NCBI RefSeq assembly: GCF_001637225.1
Contig: NZ_LVJI01000016.1
Span: 1-64,000, forward strand
Direction: 5' to 3'
Source of the DNA: Paenibacillus antarcticus
GTDB lineage: Bacteria; Bacillota; Bacilli; Paenibacillales; Paenibacillaceae
DNA length: 64,000 nucleotides
Shown: piece after piece, positions 18,734 to 26,744 of the stretch
Position numbering within the stretch: position 1 is the first letter of the stretch
How the letters are laid out: the number at the start of each line of letters is the position of its first letter
Made by a program: the position numbers and the translations under genes
The notes under the pieces: model-generated
Told to the model about the DNA's origin: nothing
Databases searched by the model: none
The model's input: the letters and a program-made list of their open reading frames with translations, nothing else

Positions 18734-19023
18734 CGGACAGAACGTAATATATTATCTGTGGAATGGGATTAGGAGCAGAAATAATTGAACCGTCATTTGC
18801 TTAGTTTAGAGAATCCGAGATATGTTAACATGAAAATTAAGGGATTTATTTCTGATGAAGTCTGCTAGAAATATAACGAATTGAGAGGATCAATAAATGA
18901 CCCTTATTGCTGTAATAGATTGAAGAAGAACTAGAACAATTTATAGAATTAGAATCGGATGATATAGATAAAAAGAAGAATTAGTAGTTGCCAAAATTAT
19001 TATTATGGAGGGGAATCTTCTTT

Positions 19024-19470
19024 ATGAAGATAAGAGTCCTTACACTATTATTTATGATTAATATGTTACTAGTATGGTCTTCAACTGCAATGGCGCAGCC
19101 AAATGTAGAAATTGAGTTGAATGGGACCAACGTTACATCTAAATTCTCACCGAGGGTAGTGGGTAATACTGTATTTGTTCCTGTACAATCTTTGAACTTC
19201 AATCCGGAACTGAAATTTGGATTCTTGGAGGGTGCGATTCCAAATCTGATTATTCTTGAAAGTAATAAATATACGATTTATTTAACCATCGGTAGCGCTA
19301 CAATGAAGAAGAATGGTGAAACTATCGAATTGAAAAGTCCCCCGTTCTTTAAAGATGGAGTAACTTGGGTACCCCTGAGGGCTATAGCTGAAGGATTTGA
19401 TTCAAAGGTAGTGTGGGATCAACAATCTAACGTGGTAGGTGTGATAACCAGCGGAGAATTTGAAAAATAA
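19024..19470 (+). CDS. Secreted stalk-domain protein (copper amine oxidase N-terminal-like)
   Basis: 148 residues from the ATG at 19024, which follows GGAGGGG; the longer frame from 18988 is unlikely. A signal peptide ends near STAMAQP. The mature chain contains two beta-rich copies typical of the Cu_amine_oxidN1 stalk domain (GTNVTSKFSPRVVGNTVFVPVQSL and DGVTWVPLRAIAEGFDSKVVWDQ). In Paenibacillus these domains are common in exported wall-associated proteins and carry no copper enzyme activity. Specific role unknown. Confidence 0.8.
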   Translation: MKIRVLTLLFMINMLLVWSSTAMAQPNVEIELNGTNVTSKFSPRVVGNTVFVPVQSLNFNPELKFGFLEGAIPNLIILESNKYTIYLTIGSATMKKNGETIELKSPPFFKDGVTWVPLRAIAEGFDSKVVWDQQSNVVGVITSGEFEK

Positions 19471-19540
19471 TAATGAATATATCATTCGAATAACCATAAA
19501 ATAAATGTATAGCTTAGAGATCAAACAAGAGGTGATAACA

Positions 19541-19669
19541 ATGCAGGATATTACTCAATTAGTAACGGAGAATATATATGCTTTTATTATTATATTGTTT
19601 ATATTCCCGATCATAATGATGGTATGTCTGCTTGTTATATTCAAAAAGCTATTTAGAAGGAAATCATAA
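19541..19669 (+). CDS. 42-residue single-pass membrane protein
   Basis: ATG preceded by AAGAGGTGATAACA. The peptide has a short acidic N-terminus, one membrane helix of about 25 residues (AFIIILFIFPIIMMVCLLVI) and a basic tail KKLFRRKS, giving N-out/C-in topology. It is followed by a terminator at 19695. Translation is likely from the ribosome site and composition; the function is unknown. Confidence 0.6.
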   Translation: MQDITQLVTENIYAFIIILFIFPIIMMVCLLVIFKKLFRRKS

Positions 19670-19694
19670 ATAGATAGGTATCTAAGGAATTAAT

Positions 19695-19733
19695 GCCTGC
19701 CCCCTTAAGTAGCGGAGGTAGGTGTTTTTTCAT
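19695..19733 (+). terminator. Intrinsic terminator after the 42-residue membrane protein
   Basis: CCTGCC ... GGTAGG stem (one G-T pair) followed by TGTTTTTT. Confidence 0.6.
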
Positions 19734-19916
19734 TAGAATAGACGCGAAAGAAATTTCGAGATGGGTAGATATCGAACAATCCGAAATATTAGTGCTAATG
19801 CCTTCATATAAAGAAGGATTAAGTAGAATTGTAAGAGAAAACATGGAAGTGGATTATTTTGATGAAGGAATTATGTGAGATTATAAAGAACGGACAGAAC
19901 TAGAAAAGAGGGAATC

Positions 19917-20381
19917 ATGATGGGAATTCAAATTATTAATTTAGCAGATAGAATGGAATACTATGAAACTGTTTGCCAGTGGATTTGGAAGCAGTGGGCT
20001 AGTGACAAGCCAATCGAGAATGTTAGATATGCCGTATCACATAATTCTCAGACAGATCGTGTACCTATGACTTTTGTGGCGCTTGAAGGTGAAGAAGCTG
20101 TAGGAACAGTATCTTTTTGGATGAATGACCTATCCTTCAGACAGGATCTTTCCCCTTGGTTAGCATGCCTATATGTAAGCGAAGAGCATAGGGGTAAGGG
20201 AATACCAAGAGAACTGCAAAATCGTGTCATAGAAGAAGCGAAGAAATTAGGATATAACGAGTTGTATTTAATTACGACTCATGATGATTATTATGAAAGA
20301 TCTGGATGGGATTTTATAGAGAGAGCACCGAAGCCTAGCGGAGATTTCACCAAAATATATCGGAAAGATCTAACAATATGA
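19917..20381 (+). CDS. GNAT-family N-acetyltransferase
   Basis: 154 residues; ATG (two in tandem) after AAAAGAGGGAATC. Acetyl-CoA-binding motif A is LYVSEEHRGKGIPRELQNRVIEEA (about 88-111). The product has the YYERSGW segment near the C-terminus. Substrate unknown. Its stop overlaps the next GNAT gene (ATGA), so both are made from one transcript. Confidence 0.85.
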   Translation: MMGIQIINLADRMEYYETVCQWIWKQWASDKPIENVRYAVSHNSQTDRVPMTFVALEGEEAVGTVSFWMNDLSFRQDLSPWLACLYVSEEHRGKGIPRELQNRVIEEAKKLGYNELYLITTHDDYYERSGWDFIERAPKPSGDFTKIYRKDLTI

Positions 20382-20839
20382 CCATAAAGATCGTTGAGGT
20401 ATCATCCAATCATGCAGATTTAGCCATCATTATAAAGAAGCTAGATGAATATCTGTTACAGAAATATCCAGCAGAAGAGATCTTCGGTGTTGATTTCTCT
20501 GAGCCCAAGGTAAATGACATTACTTTTATTGTTGCATATTTAAATGAGGTGCCAGTTGGTTGTGGAGCAATTAGAGAGATAGACAAGGAAAGTACGGAGT
20601 TGAAGAGATTTTTCGTGGAACAAGATTTTAGAAATAGAGGCATTGCATATGAGATATTAATGGAGCTCGAGCTTAGAGCTAAGACATTGGGATATACATG
20701 TATTAAATTAGAAGCGGGTGAACCGCAAACGGAAGCCTTATCATTTTATAGAAAGAATGGGTACTATCAAATAGATAGATTTGGAGAATATGTGGCTTGT
20801 GAATCCAGTATATGCTATGAAAAGAAATTGAAAGTATAA
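20378..20839 (+). CDS. GNAT-family N-acetyltransferase
   Basis: 153 residues, translationally coupled to the preceding acetyltransferase. Motif A is RFFVEQDFRNRGIAYEILMELE, followed by LEAGEPQTEALSFYRKNGY. Substrate unknown. The sequence differs enough from the upstream gene that it is not a recent duplication. Confidence 0.87.
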   Translation: MTIKIVEVSSNHADLAIIIKKLDEYLLQKYPAEEIFGVDFSEPKVNDITFIVAYLNEVPVGCGAIREIDKESTELKRFFVEQDFRNRGIAYEILMELELRAKTLGYTCIKLEAGEPQTEALSFYRKNGYYQIDRFGEYVACESSICYEKKLKV

Positions 20840-20865
20840 ATCTCAATTGTATATAGGAGGTAACG

Positions 20866-21578
20866 ATGACAAGAATTCTAATGATAAGTGATATTCATGG
20901 ATGTTTGGATCCATTTAATGAATTGTTGGAATTTGTTAATTACCAATCGTCTAATGATCAATTGATTGTATTAGGTGATTATGTGGATAGAGGACCAAAG
21001 AGTAGGGAAACCGTCGATAGAGTAATAGACTTAGTCAAGAACCATCATGTGATTGCTTTACGTGGTAATCATGATCAGAGATTGGTTGATCTCATAAGAA
21101 CAGATAACCCGATAGTGAAGTCGAAGTTTCTAGAACATGGAGGGTTACAGACCCTTCAAAGTTATTGTGATTTCATCAATAGTTCAATGGATGAGAGTCA
21201 ATTTCAAGAAGCTATAGATTTTATCAGAAGCCACTTTATTACACATATTGATTTTCTTGAATCGTTACCTTTATATCATGAGGATAAAGAGCATATATAT
21301 GTACATGCGGGTCTAAACCCTAAATATAATAATTGGAAGAGCAGTCAGCGCATGATTTCATGTATATTAAGTCGGAATTCCACCGCTGGAAGTCTACTGC
21401 TGACAAGACAGTTATCTTTGGACATACCAGAACGATTGAACTTCAGAAATCCGCAGACATCTGGTTTGATCAAGATAAGATTGGGATAGATGGCGGGTGT
21501 GCTTATGGATTGCAGTTGAATTGTCTGATATTTAAAGATGGATCTTATGAGTCAGAACATATTAAGAATTTGAAGTGA
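20866..21578 (+). pseudogene. PPP-type serine/threonine phosphatase-like metallophosphoesterase, frameshifted
   Basis: The first frame (20866 to about 21335) has the metal-site motifs SDIHG, GDYVDRG and RGNHD, and HAGLNP. It then runs into unrelated sequence and stops at 21489. The rest of the enzyme (DFMYIKSEF, GHTRT and IDGGCAYGLQLNCL) is in another frame up to 21578. The shift lies at TGGAAGAGCAG near 21334-21339. One missing A (TGG AAA GAG CAG) would restore a continuous protein of about 237 residues. This may be a real mutation or a sequence error; no slippery heptamer is visible. Confidence 0.8.
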
Positions 21579-21699
21579 ATAACAATAAATTACGGCTGAA
21601 CAAGAGCCAAGAGATCAAAGGAAAGCGATTCATAGTGTAGATCAGCATTGTCGTCATTTCATATCATCTGAAAGGGGCATAGAATCAATCTCGCGTTGC

Positions 21700-21859
21700 T
21701 ATTCGTAGCTATATGATTAGACAACTATCCTTTTGATTTGCTAACTACGTTAGAATTGATTATATTCTTATGCTTATAGCTGTTGGTCTGACAGTGTTCT
21801 CTGGATTCAACTATATTATAAGGAATTTCAAAGTACTTCGGTTGGGGAGGATGACATGA
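21700..21859 (+). pseudogene. Remnant of a PgsA-like phosphatidyltransferase C-terminus
   Basis: Frame at 21737-21859 reads FANYVRIDYILMLIAVGLTV followed by FSGFNYIIRNFKVL. This matches the last helix of CDP-diacylglycerol-glycerol-3-phosphate phosphatidyltransferase (AVxxTVxSGxxYxxxN). In another frame just upstream, DNYPFDLL resembles the NLPFEL that precedes it in PgsA. No start codon or active-site motif remains. The remnant ends three bases inside the next gene. Confidence 0.5.
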
Positions 21860-22365
21860 CTACGTTAACACTTGTATGGTTATTCATCATTGCCTTTGTG
21901 CTTCATGATTTAGAGGAAATAATATGGGTTGAAGTGTGGATTAAGAAAAACAGAAATCATGTCATGAATACGGTGCCTAGAAGGATAAGAAAGAGGCTAG
22001 GAAAGCTACTTAATATTACGAGTGGCCAATTTGCAGTTGCTGTATTACTTGAGTTAATTCTATTTATTCCATTTACTTTTATAGCAGCAGAGCAAGGAAA
22101 GTTGTTTATCTTCTTATCTTTTAACACGTTGTTTTTAATACACGTATTTACGCATGTAGGGCAATCCATCTATATGAAGATGTATACGCCAGGGGTAGTA
22201 AGTGCTGTGCTCATTGTACTGCCTTATACGTTGTATCTGTTAAATAGATTGATTAATGAGGGGTTAGTAACATGGGGAGAGGTTTGGTTGAGTATACCTG
22301 TGGGAGTGATGTTGCTACCAATCGTCTTATTAGGTCATGAATTAGGAAGAAGGATTGTGAAATAA
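21856..22365 (+). CDS. HXXEE-domain membrane protein
   Basis: 169 residues; ATG eight bases after GGGGAGG. The N-terminus has the family-defining H-x-x-E-E motif in VLHDLEEIIW (about 16-20), and a later FLIHVFTHVGQ with two His. Four or five membrane segments. The His/Glu pattern inside membrane helices suggests a metal site, but no function is known for the family. Confidence 0.8.
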   Translation: MTTLTLVWLFIIAFVLHDLEEIIWVEVWIKKNRNHVMNTVPRRIRKRLGKLLNITSGQFAVAVLLELILFIPFTFIAAEQGKLFIFLSFNTLFLIHVFTHVGQSIYMKMYTPGVVSAVLIVLPYTLYLLNRLINEGLVTWGEVWLSIPVGVMLLPIVLLGHELGRRIVK

Positions 22366-22385
22366 AATATAATAGGTATTCGGAT

Positions 22386-22418
22386 AACAAAGGAATATCG
22401 CTACCTTTATTTTGTTTT
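22386..22418 (+). terminator. Weak intrinsic terminator after the HXXEE gene
   Basis: ACAAAGG ... CCTTT stem with TTTTGTTTT downstream. Short and imperfect. Confidence 0.4.
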
Positions 22419-22457
22419 CTGAATGTCTGAAGTATCCTCATGAAACAGTTAAACTAC

Positions 22458-22505
22458 ACATGAACCGGTCTAAGATAGAAACTTATCTGAGGTCGGGTCA
22501 TGTTG
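22458..22505 (+). terminator. Palindromic hairpin upstream of the DUF4188 gene
   Basis: ACATGAACCGG ... GGTCGGGTCATGT with inner AAGATA/TTATCT pairing, then TGTTAAT. It resembles the hairpin at 17503-17545. It is terminator-like but has a weak T run, and lies 46 bases before the next start codon. Confidence 0.5.
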
Positions 22506-22548
22506 TTAATAGGGCAAGTAAGATGAAATCATATAAGGGGTGACTTCT

Positions 22549-23055
22549 ATGGCAAAAGTAATGCCAGGTAGATTTGCAGCTGAAATGGAGGGTCCGTTTG
22601 TAGTTTTTATTATCGGGATGAGAATTAATCGATTATTTGCGTTGCATAAATGGATTCCTGTAGCTTCAGCAATGGGGCCTATGATTAAAGAGTTATACCA
22701 GAATCCTGAGATTGGATTTATTAGTACAGAATTCCTTTTGAATTGGAGAGGAATCACACTTATACAATACTGGAGAACATACGAACAGCTTGAGACGTAT
22801 GCAAGGGGCGGGACGCATCTTACAACATGGAAGAAATTCAATACATCTGTTGGAACAGATGGGACTGTAGGAATTTATCATGAGACATATAGAGTTCAAC
22901 CTGAACAGTATGAAGCTGTTTATGTGAACATGCCTAAATCAGGATTAGCCAAAGCAGGAGTGATTGTACCAGCAGTTGGAACAAGAGAGACATCTAGAAG
23001 GAGAATGGGTGGGGATAATAATCCCGCTGTTCCGACGCCTACTAATCCAGAATAG
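22549..23055 (+). CDS. DUF4188 (monooxygenase-like) protein
   Basis: 168 residues from the ATG at 22549, preceded by AAGGGGTG; a GTG nine bases upstream lies in that ribosome site. MPGRFAAEMEGPFVVFIIGMRINRL and YWRTYEQLETYARG match DUF4188, a ferredoxin-like alpha/beta-barrel fold related to small heme- or cofactor-free monooxygenases. The last 30 residues are Pro-rich and likely disordered. Activity has not been established for the family. Confidence 0.8.
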   Translation: MAKVMPGRFAAEMEGPFVVFIIGMRINRLFALHKWIPVASAMGPMIKELYQNPEIGFISTEFLLNWRGITLIQYWRTYEQLETYARGGTHLTTWKKFNTSVGTDGTVGIYHETYRVQPEQYEAVYVNMPKSGLAKAGVIVPAVGTRETSRRRMGGDNNPAVPTPTNPE

Positions 23056-23140
23056 GATTTGAATTTATAACATGGCTAGGACAAGCCGATAAAGTTAAAA
23101 ACATCAGCAATCTTTGCGATTCCTAGTCGGTCACGAAAGG

Positions 23141-23824
23141 ATGAGAAATATTCTAAAAGCGATAATATTCGACCTTGATGGTACCTTACTCAATCGTGAT
23201 CTTTCATTAAAGAATTTCGTTGAACATCAATATGACCGTTATGACGCATTTCAACATGTAAAAAAAGAAGTGTGGGTTCAACGTTTTATTGAATTAGATG
23301 AAAGAGGTTATGTGTGGAAAGATCGTGTGTATCAATCTCTAATTGATGAATTTGAGGTCAAGTTAGACCGGCAAGTTCTATTGGATGATTATATTGAAGG
23401 CTTTCAGTACCATTGTGTTGGATTTCCTGGGATGGTTGAAATGCTGAATTACTTAAAAGAAAAGAATTTGAAATTGGGTGTGATCACAAATGGATATGAG
23501 AGATTTCAGGATAATAATATACAATCCTTGAAAATCAGTCATTATTTTGAAGTGATTCTGATATCAGAACGTGAAGGAATAAGAAAGCCGAATCCAGAAA
23601 TATTCTTAAGGGCTGCGAATGAGCTTGGCGTGAAGCCTGAAGAGTCCATATATGTAGGAGATCACCCTAATAATGATATTGAAGCCTGCCTTAATGTGGG
23701 TATGAGATCAATTTGGAAAAAAGATGAATTGTATAATCAACCTATGGATTCAACATGGACGATTAAAGAGTTAAGTGAGATAAGAGATATTGTTGCGAGA
23801 TTGGAACTCAAGAAATATGATTAA
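23141..23824 (+). CDS. HAD-superfamily hydrolase (subfamily IA)
   Basis: 227 residues from the ATG at 23141. The nucleophile motif IFDLDGTLL is near residue 8, motif II is GVITNGY, the Lys is in IRKPNPEIF, and motif IV is VGDHPNNDI. A helical cap lies between motifs I and II. It is probably a small-molecule phosphatase of the YjjG type. The start has AAAGG almost adjacent, which is poor; an upstream TTG at 23114 is possible. The stop overlaps the next HAD-like gene by eight bases. Confidence 0.85.
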   Translation: MRNILKAIIFDLDGTLLNRDLSLKNFVEHQYDRYDAFQHVKKEVWVQRFIELDERGYVWKDRVYQSLIDEFEVKLDRQVLLDDYIEGFQYHCVGFPGMVEMLNYLKEKNLKLGVITNGYERFQDNNIQSLKISHYFEVILISEREGIRKPNPEIFLRAANELGVKPEESIYVGDHPNNDIEACLNVGMRSIWKKDELYNQPMDSTWTIKELSEIRDIVARLELKKYD

Positions 23825-24404
23825 ATATCAATTCGTTCTTGATGTTGCAGGAGTCATCGTAACCAATCTTTTGCCAACATATTGGGTGGAGATGTCTGCA
23901 TTAGCGGGCGTTTCTTATGAGTTCTTACATAATCAATTTAAGCATGAAATACGCGAGTTACTTTGGACGGGAAAGATAAGTGAGGAAGCGTTTTGGGAAT
24001 GGATAATTAGACAATGTCCATCGCTTGAAATCCATGAAGCCCAATCTATGTTGTATAAACACTTGAGGACTTTACCAGCATTCGATGATATTCCTTGTTG
24101 GAGTGAAGTAGCCGACATTCATCTTCTTAGTAATCATCGTAGAGAATGGCTAGATCCCTTGCTAGAACCTATACGACCCTATATCAAGAGCATTACAATA
24201 TCAAGTTCAGTTGGATTGTGCAAACCAGATCCTGAGGTCTATACAATCGTTAATGCTAAATTGAACCCGGTGCTACAGGTGATGTACATAGATGATCAGA
24301 ACAAGAATATGGAACCTGCCAAGGAACTCTCTTGGAATACATTAATCGCGGACACAGAAGGACGATGGATTGAAAAGGTAAAACGAATGTTATATTCCAA
24401 TTAA
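23817..24404 (+). CDS. HAD-like hydrolase, YihX-type
   Basis: 195 residues starting inside the end of the preceding HAD gene. Motif I is VLDVAGVIV, in which the usual second Asp is Ala. Related YihX-type phosphatases have Gly or Asn at this point (DLGNVI), so activity is possible but reduced or altered. HLLSNHRREW corresponds to motif II, LCKPDPEVY to motif III and YIDDQNKNMEPA to motif IV. Substrate unknown. Confidence 0.78.
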   Translation: MIKYQFVLDVAGVIVTNLLPTYWVEMSALAGVSYEFLHNQFKHEIRELLWTGKISEEAFWEWIIRQCPSLEIHEAQSMLYKHLRTLPAFDDIPCWSEVADIHLLSNHRREWLDPLLEPIRPYIKSITISSSVGLCKPDPEVYTIVNAKLNPVLQVMYIDDQNKNMEPAKELSWNTLIADTEGRWIEKVKRMLYSN

Positions 24405-24480
24405 AGGATTTTATATAGAATCTAGGGATCGGAGGGGCACCTTAGAATTTCTCGGATTTGACAAGAAGGGAGAGATAATC

Positions 24481-25008
24481 ATGTCTAATATCATTCTAAT
24501 TGGTCCAGTTGGAACAGGTAAGTCAACGTTAGCAGACATTTTATCGCAACAATTAGGACGTCCTCGATGTTGTGTGGATGATGTACGATGGAAATTTTAT
24601 GAGGAACTAGGATATAGCAAGGATAAAGAAAGAGTCATTAGAAGTAACTTTGGTTTTGAAGGTGTCTATAAGTATTGGAAGCCTTTTGAAGCGCATGCTG
24701 TTGTGAGGATTGTTCAGGAATACAAAGATCATGTCATAGATTTCGGTGGTGGACATTCTGTATATGAAGATCCAACACTATTCTCGATCATAGAGCATGT
24801 ATTACAAGATGAGAAGAACATATTCTTAATTTTACCTTCTCAAGATCAGGCTGAGTCACTAAGAATTCTAAATGAAAGAGAAAGCCTCGACATCAACACT
24901 CATTTTGTAGAGCATGAATCTAATTATATACTGGCTAAGCATATTATTTATACCAAAGATAAGACTCCTCATGAGAGTGCAGAAGAAATTATTTCACTTG
25001 TCTGCTAA
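24481..25008 (+). CDS. P-loop kinase-like protein (shikimate-kinase-like fold)
   Basis: 175 residues; AAGGGAGAG precedes the ATG. Walker A GPVGTGKST is at about 8-16, followed by a DDVRW motif resembling the substrate-binding DxD/E of small-molecule kinases, and DFGGGHSVY resembling the GGG loop of shikimate kinases. It may phosphorylate a small metabolite. No pathway genes are adjacent. Confidence 0.75.
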   Translation: MSNIILIGPVGTGKSTLADILSQQLGRPRCCVDDVRWKFYEELGYSKDKERVIRSNFGFEGVYKYWKPFEAHAVVRIVQEYKDHVIDFGGGHSVYEDPTLFSIIEHVLQDEKNIFLILPSQDQAESLRILNERESLDINTHFVEHESNYILAKHIIYTKDKTPHESAEEIISLVC

Positions 25009-25041
25009 TGATCATAATATTTGAAAAGAGGTAGTCTCGTT

Positions 25042-25224
25042 ATGGATACTGAAAAGGAAATCGAGAAAATTAAAGATAGATTAATGGTACTAGAAATGAA
25101 AGCAAGAAGTAGTAGAAATTATTATATAAGGTTTGCTGTTATTATTCTTATATGTGTTCTTGTATATTTCTTGGTAGGCGTTTATGGTATGAATTTTGGA
25201 AATATTCCCGAGTTAAAGTGGTAA
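25042..25224 (+). CDS. 60-residue single-pass membrane protein with N-terminal coiled coil
   Basis: ATG at 25042 has AGAGGT nine bases upstream; a TTG at 25021 in the same frame has none. The N-terminal EKEIEKIKDRLMVLEMKA is a heptad-like coiled coil, followed by one membrane helix (FAVIILICVLVYFLVGVY). Function unknown. Confidence 0.6.
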   Translation: MDTEKEIEKIKDRLMVLEMKARSSRNYYIRFAVIILICVLVYFLVGVYGMNFGNIPELKW

Positions 25225-25258
25225 ATATCAATAAATCAAGTCATAAGGAGCGGGTTAT

Positions 25259-25882
25259 ATGTATAACACCATTATTTTGGATGTTGATGGGACATTAATA
25301 GACACAGAAAAAGCGGTACTCAAATCACTTCAGAAAATGCTAGCGATAGAATACAACATAACAAAGGAAGTTGAGGAATTAGAATTCGTATGGGGAATTC
25401 CAGGTTCTAGCTCATTACCCTTATTAGGTATAGAAGATACTGAAAAGGGAGATATTCTTTGGAATGTGTATATGAAGGAGTTCATGGACTCCATCAGTGT
25501 CTTCTCAGGAATCAGAGAATTGCTAAGCACACTTCATGAACGAAATATTCAAATCGGAATTGTAACATCAAAGACTAAGATTGAATTAGAAGATGACTTC
25601 ATGCCTTTTGGCTTGATGAAATATCTATCTTTTGTCGTGTGCGCGGATGATACTGTATTACATAAGCCGAATCCAGAACCGATTCAGAAGTTTCTAGAGA
25701 TTTCGGGTGCAGACCCAAGTAGCTCTATTTACATCGGAGATACGACATATGATTATCAATGTGCCAGAGATGCGGGGGTATCGTTTGGATTAGCTGTATG
25801 GGGTGCTAAGAAAAATCATGGAATCGATGCTAAACATTTGTTTAATCATCCTAATGAAGTGCTAGAATTTGTTACTGAATAA
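25259..25882 (+). CDS. HAD-superfamily hydrolase, phosphoglycolate-phosphatase-like
   Basis: 207 residues; AAGGAGCGGGTTAT before the ATG. Motif I ILDVDGTLIDTE, motif II GIVTSKT, Lys in LHKPNPEPI, motif IV YIGDTTYD. The helical cap length fits PGP/beta-PGM-like phosphatases, including PpaX. Third HAD-type gene in 3 kb. Confidence 0.87.
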   Translation: MYNTIILDVDGTLIDTEKAVLKSLQKMLAIEYNITKEVEELEFVWGIPGSSSLPLLGIEDTEKGDILWNVYMKEFMDSISVFSGIRELLSTLHERNIQIGIVTSKTKIELEDDFMPFGLMKYLSFVVCADDTVLHKPNPEPIQKFLEISGADPSSSIYIGDTTYDYQCARDAGVSFGLAVWGAKKNHGIDAKHLFNHPNEVLEFVTE

Positions 25883-25912
25883 GTTGATAAAGCGATTACG
25901 TATTGATAATCA

Positions 25913-26063
25913 ACAGATTACGGTAGGCGTGGGTTATTCTTGCTTGTCTCAAATGGCATCTTCTTCGGAATGATCTCTGGTTCTACTACTTCTAGGTATT
26001 ATGAAGGGACAGGTAGTTAAGAATAACAATAATGTAGAAACCGTGATATCGCCAGAAAGTTAG
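25913..26063 (+). pseudogene. Possible remnant of a membrane-protein C-terminus
   Basis: One frame reads GRRGLFLLVSNGIFFGMISG and then an adjacent frame reads LVLLLLGIMKGQVVKN and stops at 26063. Together they look like the last two helices of a membrane protein broken by a frameshift. No start, ribosome site or known family. The call is tentative. Confidence 0.3.
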
Positions 26064-26135
26064 TACCGGATAACAGTATCTACTCTTTTTTCTTGCATAT
26101 GCATAAACAGTGATAAGTAAATTACCTAACGGGAG

Positions 26136-26165
26136 TTGTATAGGGTGGGGGGCTATTGTTACAAT
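26136..26165 (+). promoter_or_regulatory. csoR promoter with CsoR-type operator in the spacer
   Basis: TTGTAT (26136-26141), 18-base spacer, TACAAT (26160-26165). The spacer contains ATAGGGTGGGGGGCTAT, a G-rich CsoR-type box nearly identical to the one before copA. Apo-CsoR would block RNA polymerase and Cu(I) would relieve it, giving autoregulation. Confidence 0.75.
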
Positions 26166-26193
26166 GGATATAAGAAGAGAAGGAGTGATCCGT

Positions 26194-26523
26194 ATGGAGG
26201 AACAAATTCACGAGTCTACGTCACATGAGTCATGCGGCACCGATGGGAGAAAAAGTCACCATTCCGATAAAACAAAAAGTAATATCATTAGCAGGCTTAA
26301 CCGGATTGAGGGTCAAATTCGTGGCGTTAAGGGATTGATCGAAAAGGATACCTATTGCGATGACGTTCTGAATCAGATTTCTTCGGTCCAGTCGGCCTTA
26401 AATGGTGTAGGAAAGCTACTTCTTGAACACCATATGAAGAGCTGTGTCATGGATCGTATCCAAGAAGGCGATGATGAAGTGATTGATGAACTGTTGAAGA
26501 CGATTAATAAACTAATGAAATAA
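26194..26523 (+). CDS. csoR: Copper-sensing repressor CsoR
   Basis: 109 residues from the ATG at 26194, with AAGGAG upstream; an in-frame ATG at 26164 lies in the -10 box. The Cu(I) ligands are visible as Cys in TYCDDVL and His...Cys in EHHMKSCV, the W-X-Y-Z fingerprint of copper sensors (C-H-C) rather than of RcnR or FrmR. The disordered N-terminus is rich in His and Ser. It represses its own promoter and that of copA. Confidence 0.93.
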   Translation: MEEQIHESTSHESCGTDGRKSHHSDKTKSNIISRLNRIEGQIRGVKGLIEKDTYCDDVLNQISSVQSALNGVGKLLLEHHMKSCVMDRIQEGDDEVIDELLKTINKLMK

Positions 26524-26533
26524 GTGATGAATG

Positions 26534-26559
26534 AAGGATTCGTAAGAATCCTTTTTTTT
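26534..26559 (+). terminator. Intrinsic terminator between csoR and copA
   Basis: AAGGATTC-GTAA-GAATCCTT followed by eight T. It separates the csoR transcript from the copA operon, which has its own promoter. Confidence 0.93.
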
Positions 26560-26604
26560 GTATGGAATTTAATATGGTAATCGAGGAAATAATACATCTA
26601 AGTA

Positions 26605-26634
26605 TTGACACATTATAGGGTAGGGGGGTATACT
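26605..26634 (+). promoter_or_regulatory. copA promoter with CsoR operator in the spacer
   Basis: TTGACA (26605-26610), 18-base spacer, TATACT (26629-26634). The spacer ATAGGGTAGGGGGG is the CsoR-type box. Same geometry as the csoR promoter. Confidence 0.85.
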
Positions 26635-26744
26635 AATATTAAGAAGTTAAACAAACGACTTTAGGTATGACCTGAATACGTCGATAATGGCAATCGGCTA
26701 TAGATTAATCGATCATATTCGATATAGAAAATGAGGTGTGCATC

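Noticed and set aside
18896-18983. Short frames MTLIAVID and, in another frame, an acidic EEELEQFIELE tail, possibly one frameshifted small gene.
   Set aside because: Acidic, low-complexity sequence in a non-coding stretch; joining the frames is speculative.
19693-19878. 61-codon frame starting in the terminator after the 42-residue membrane protein.
   Set aside because: The start codon is in the hairpin and there is no ribosome site; no domain recognised, although the later part is protein-like.
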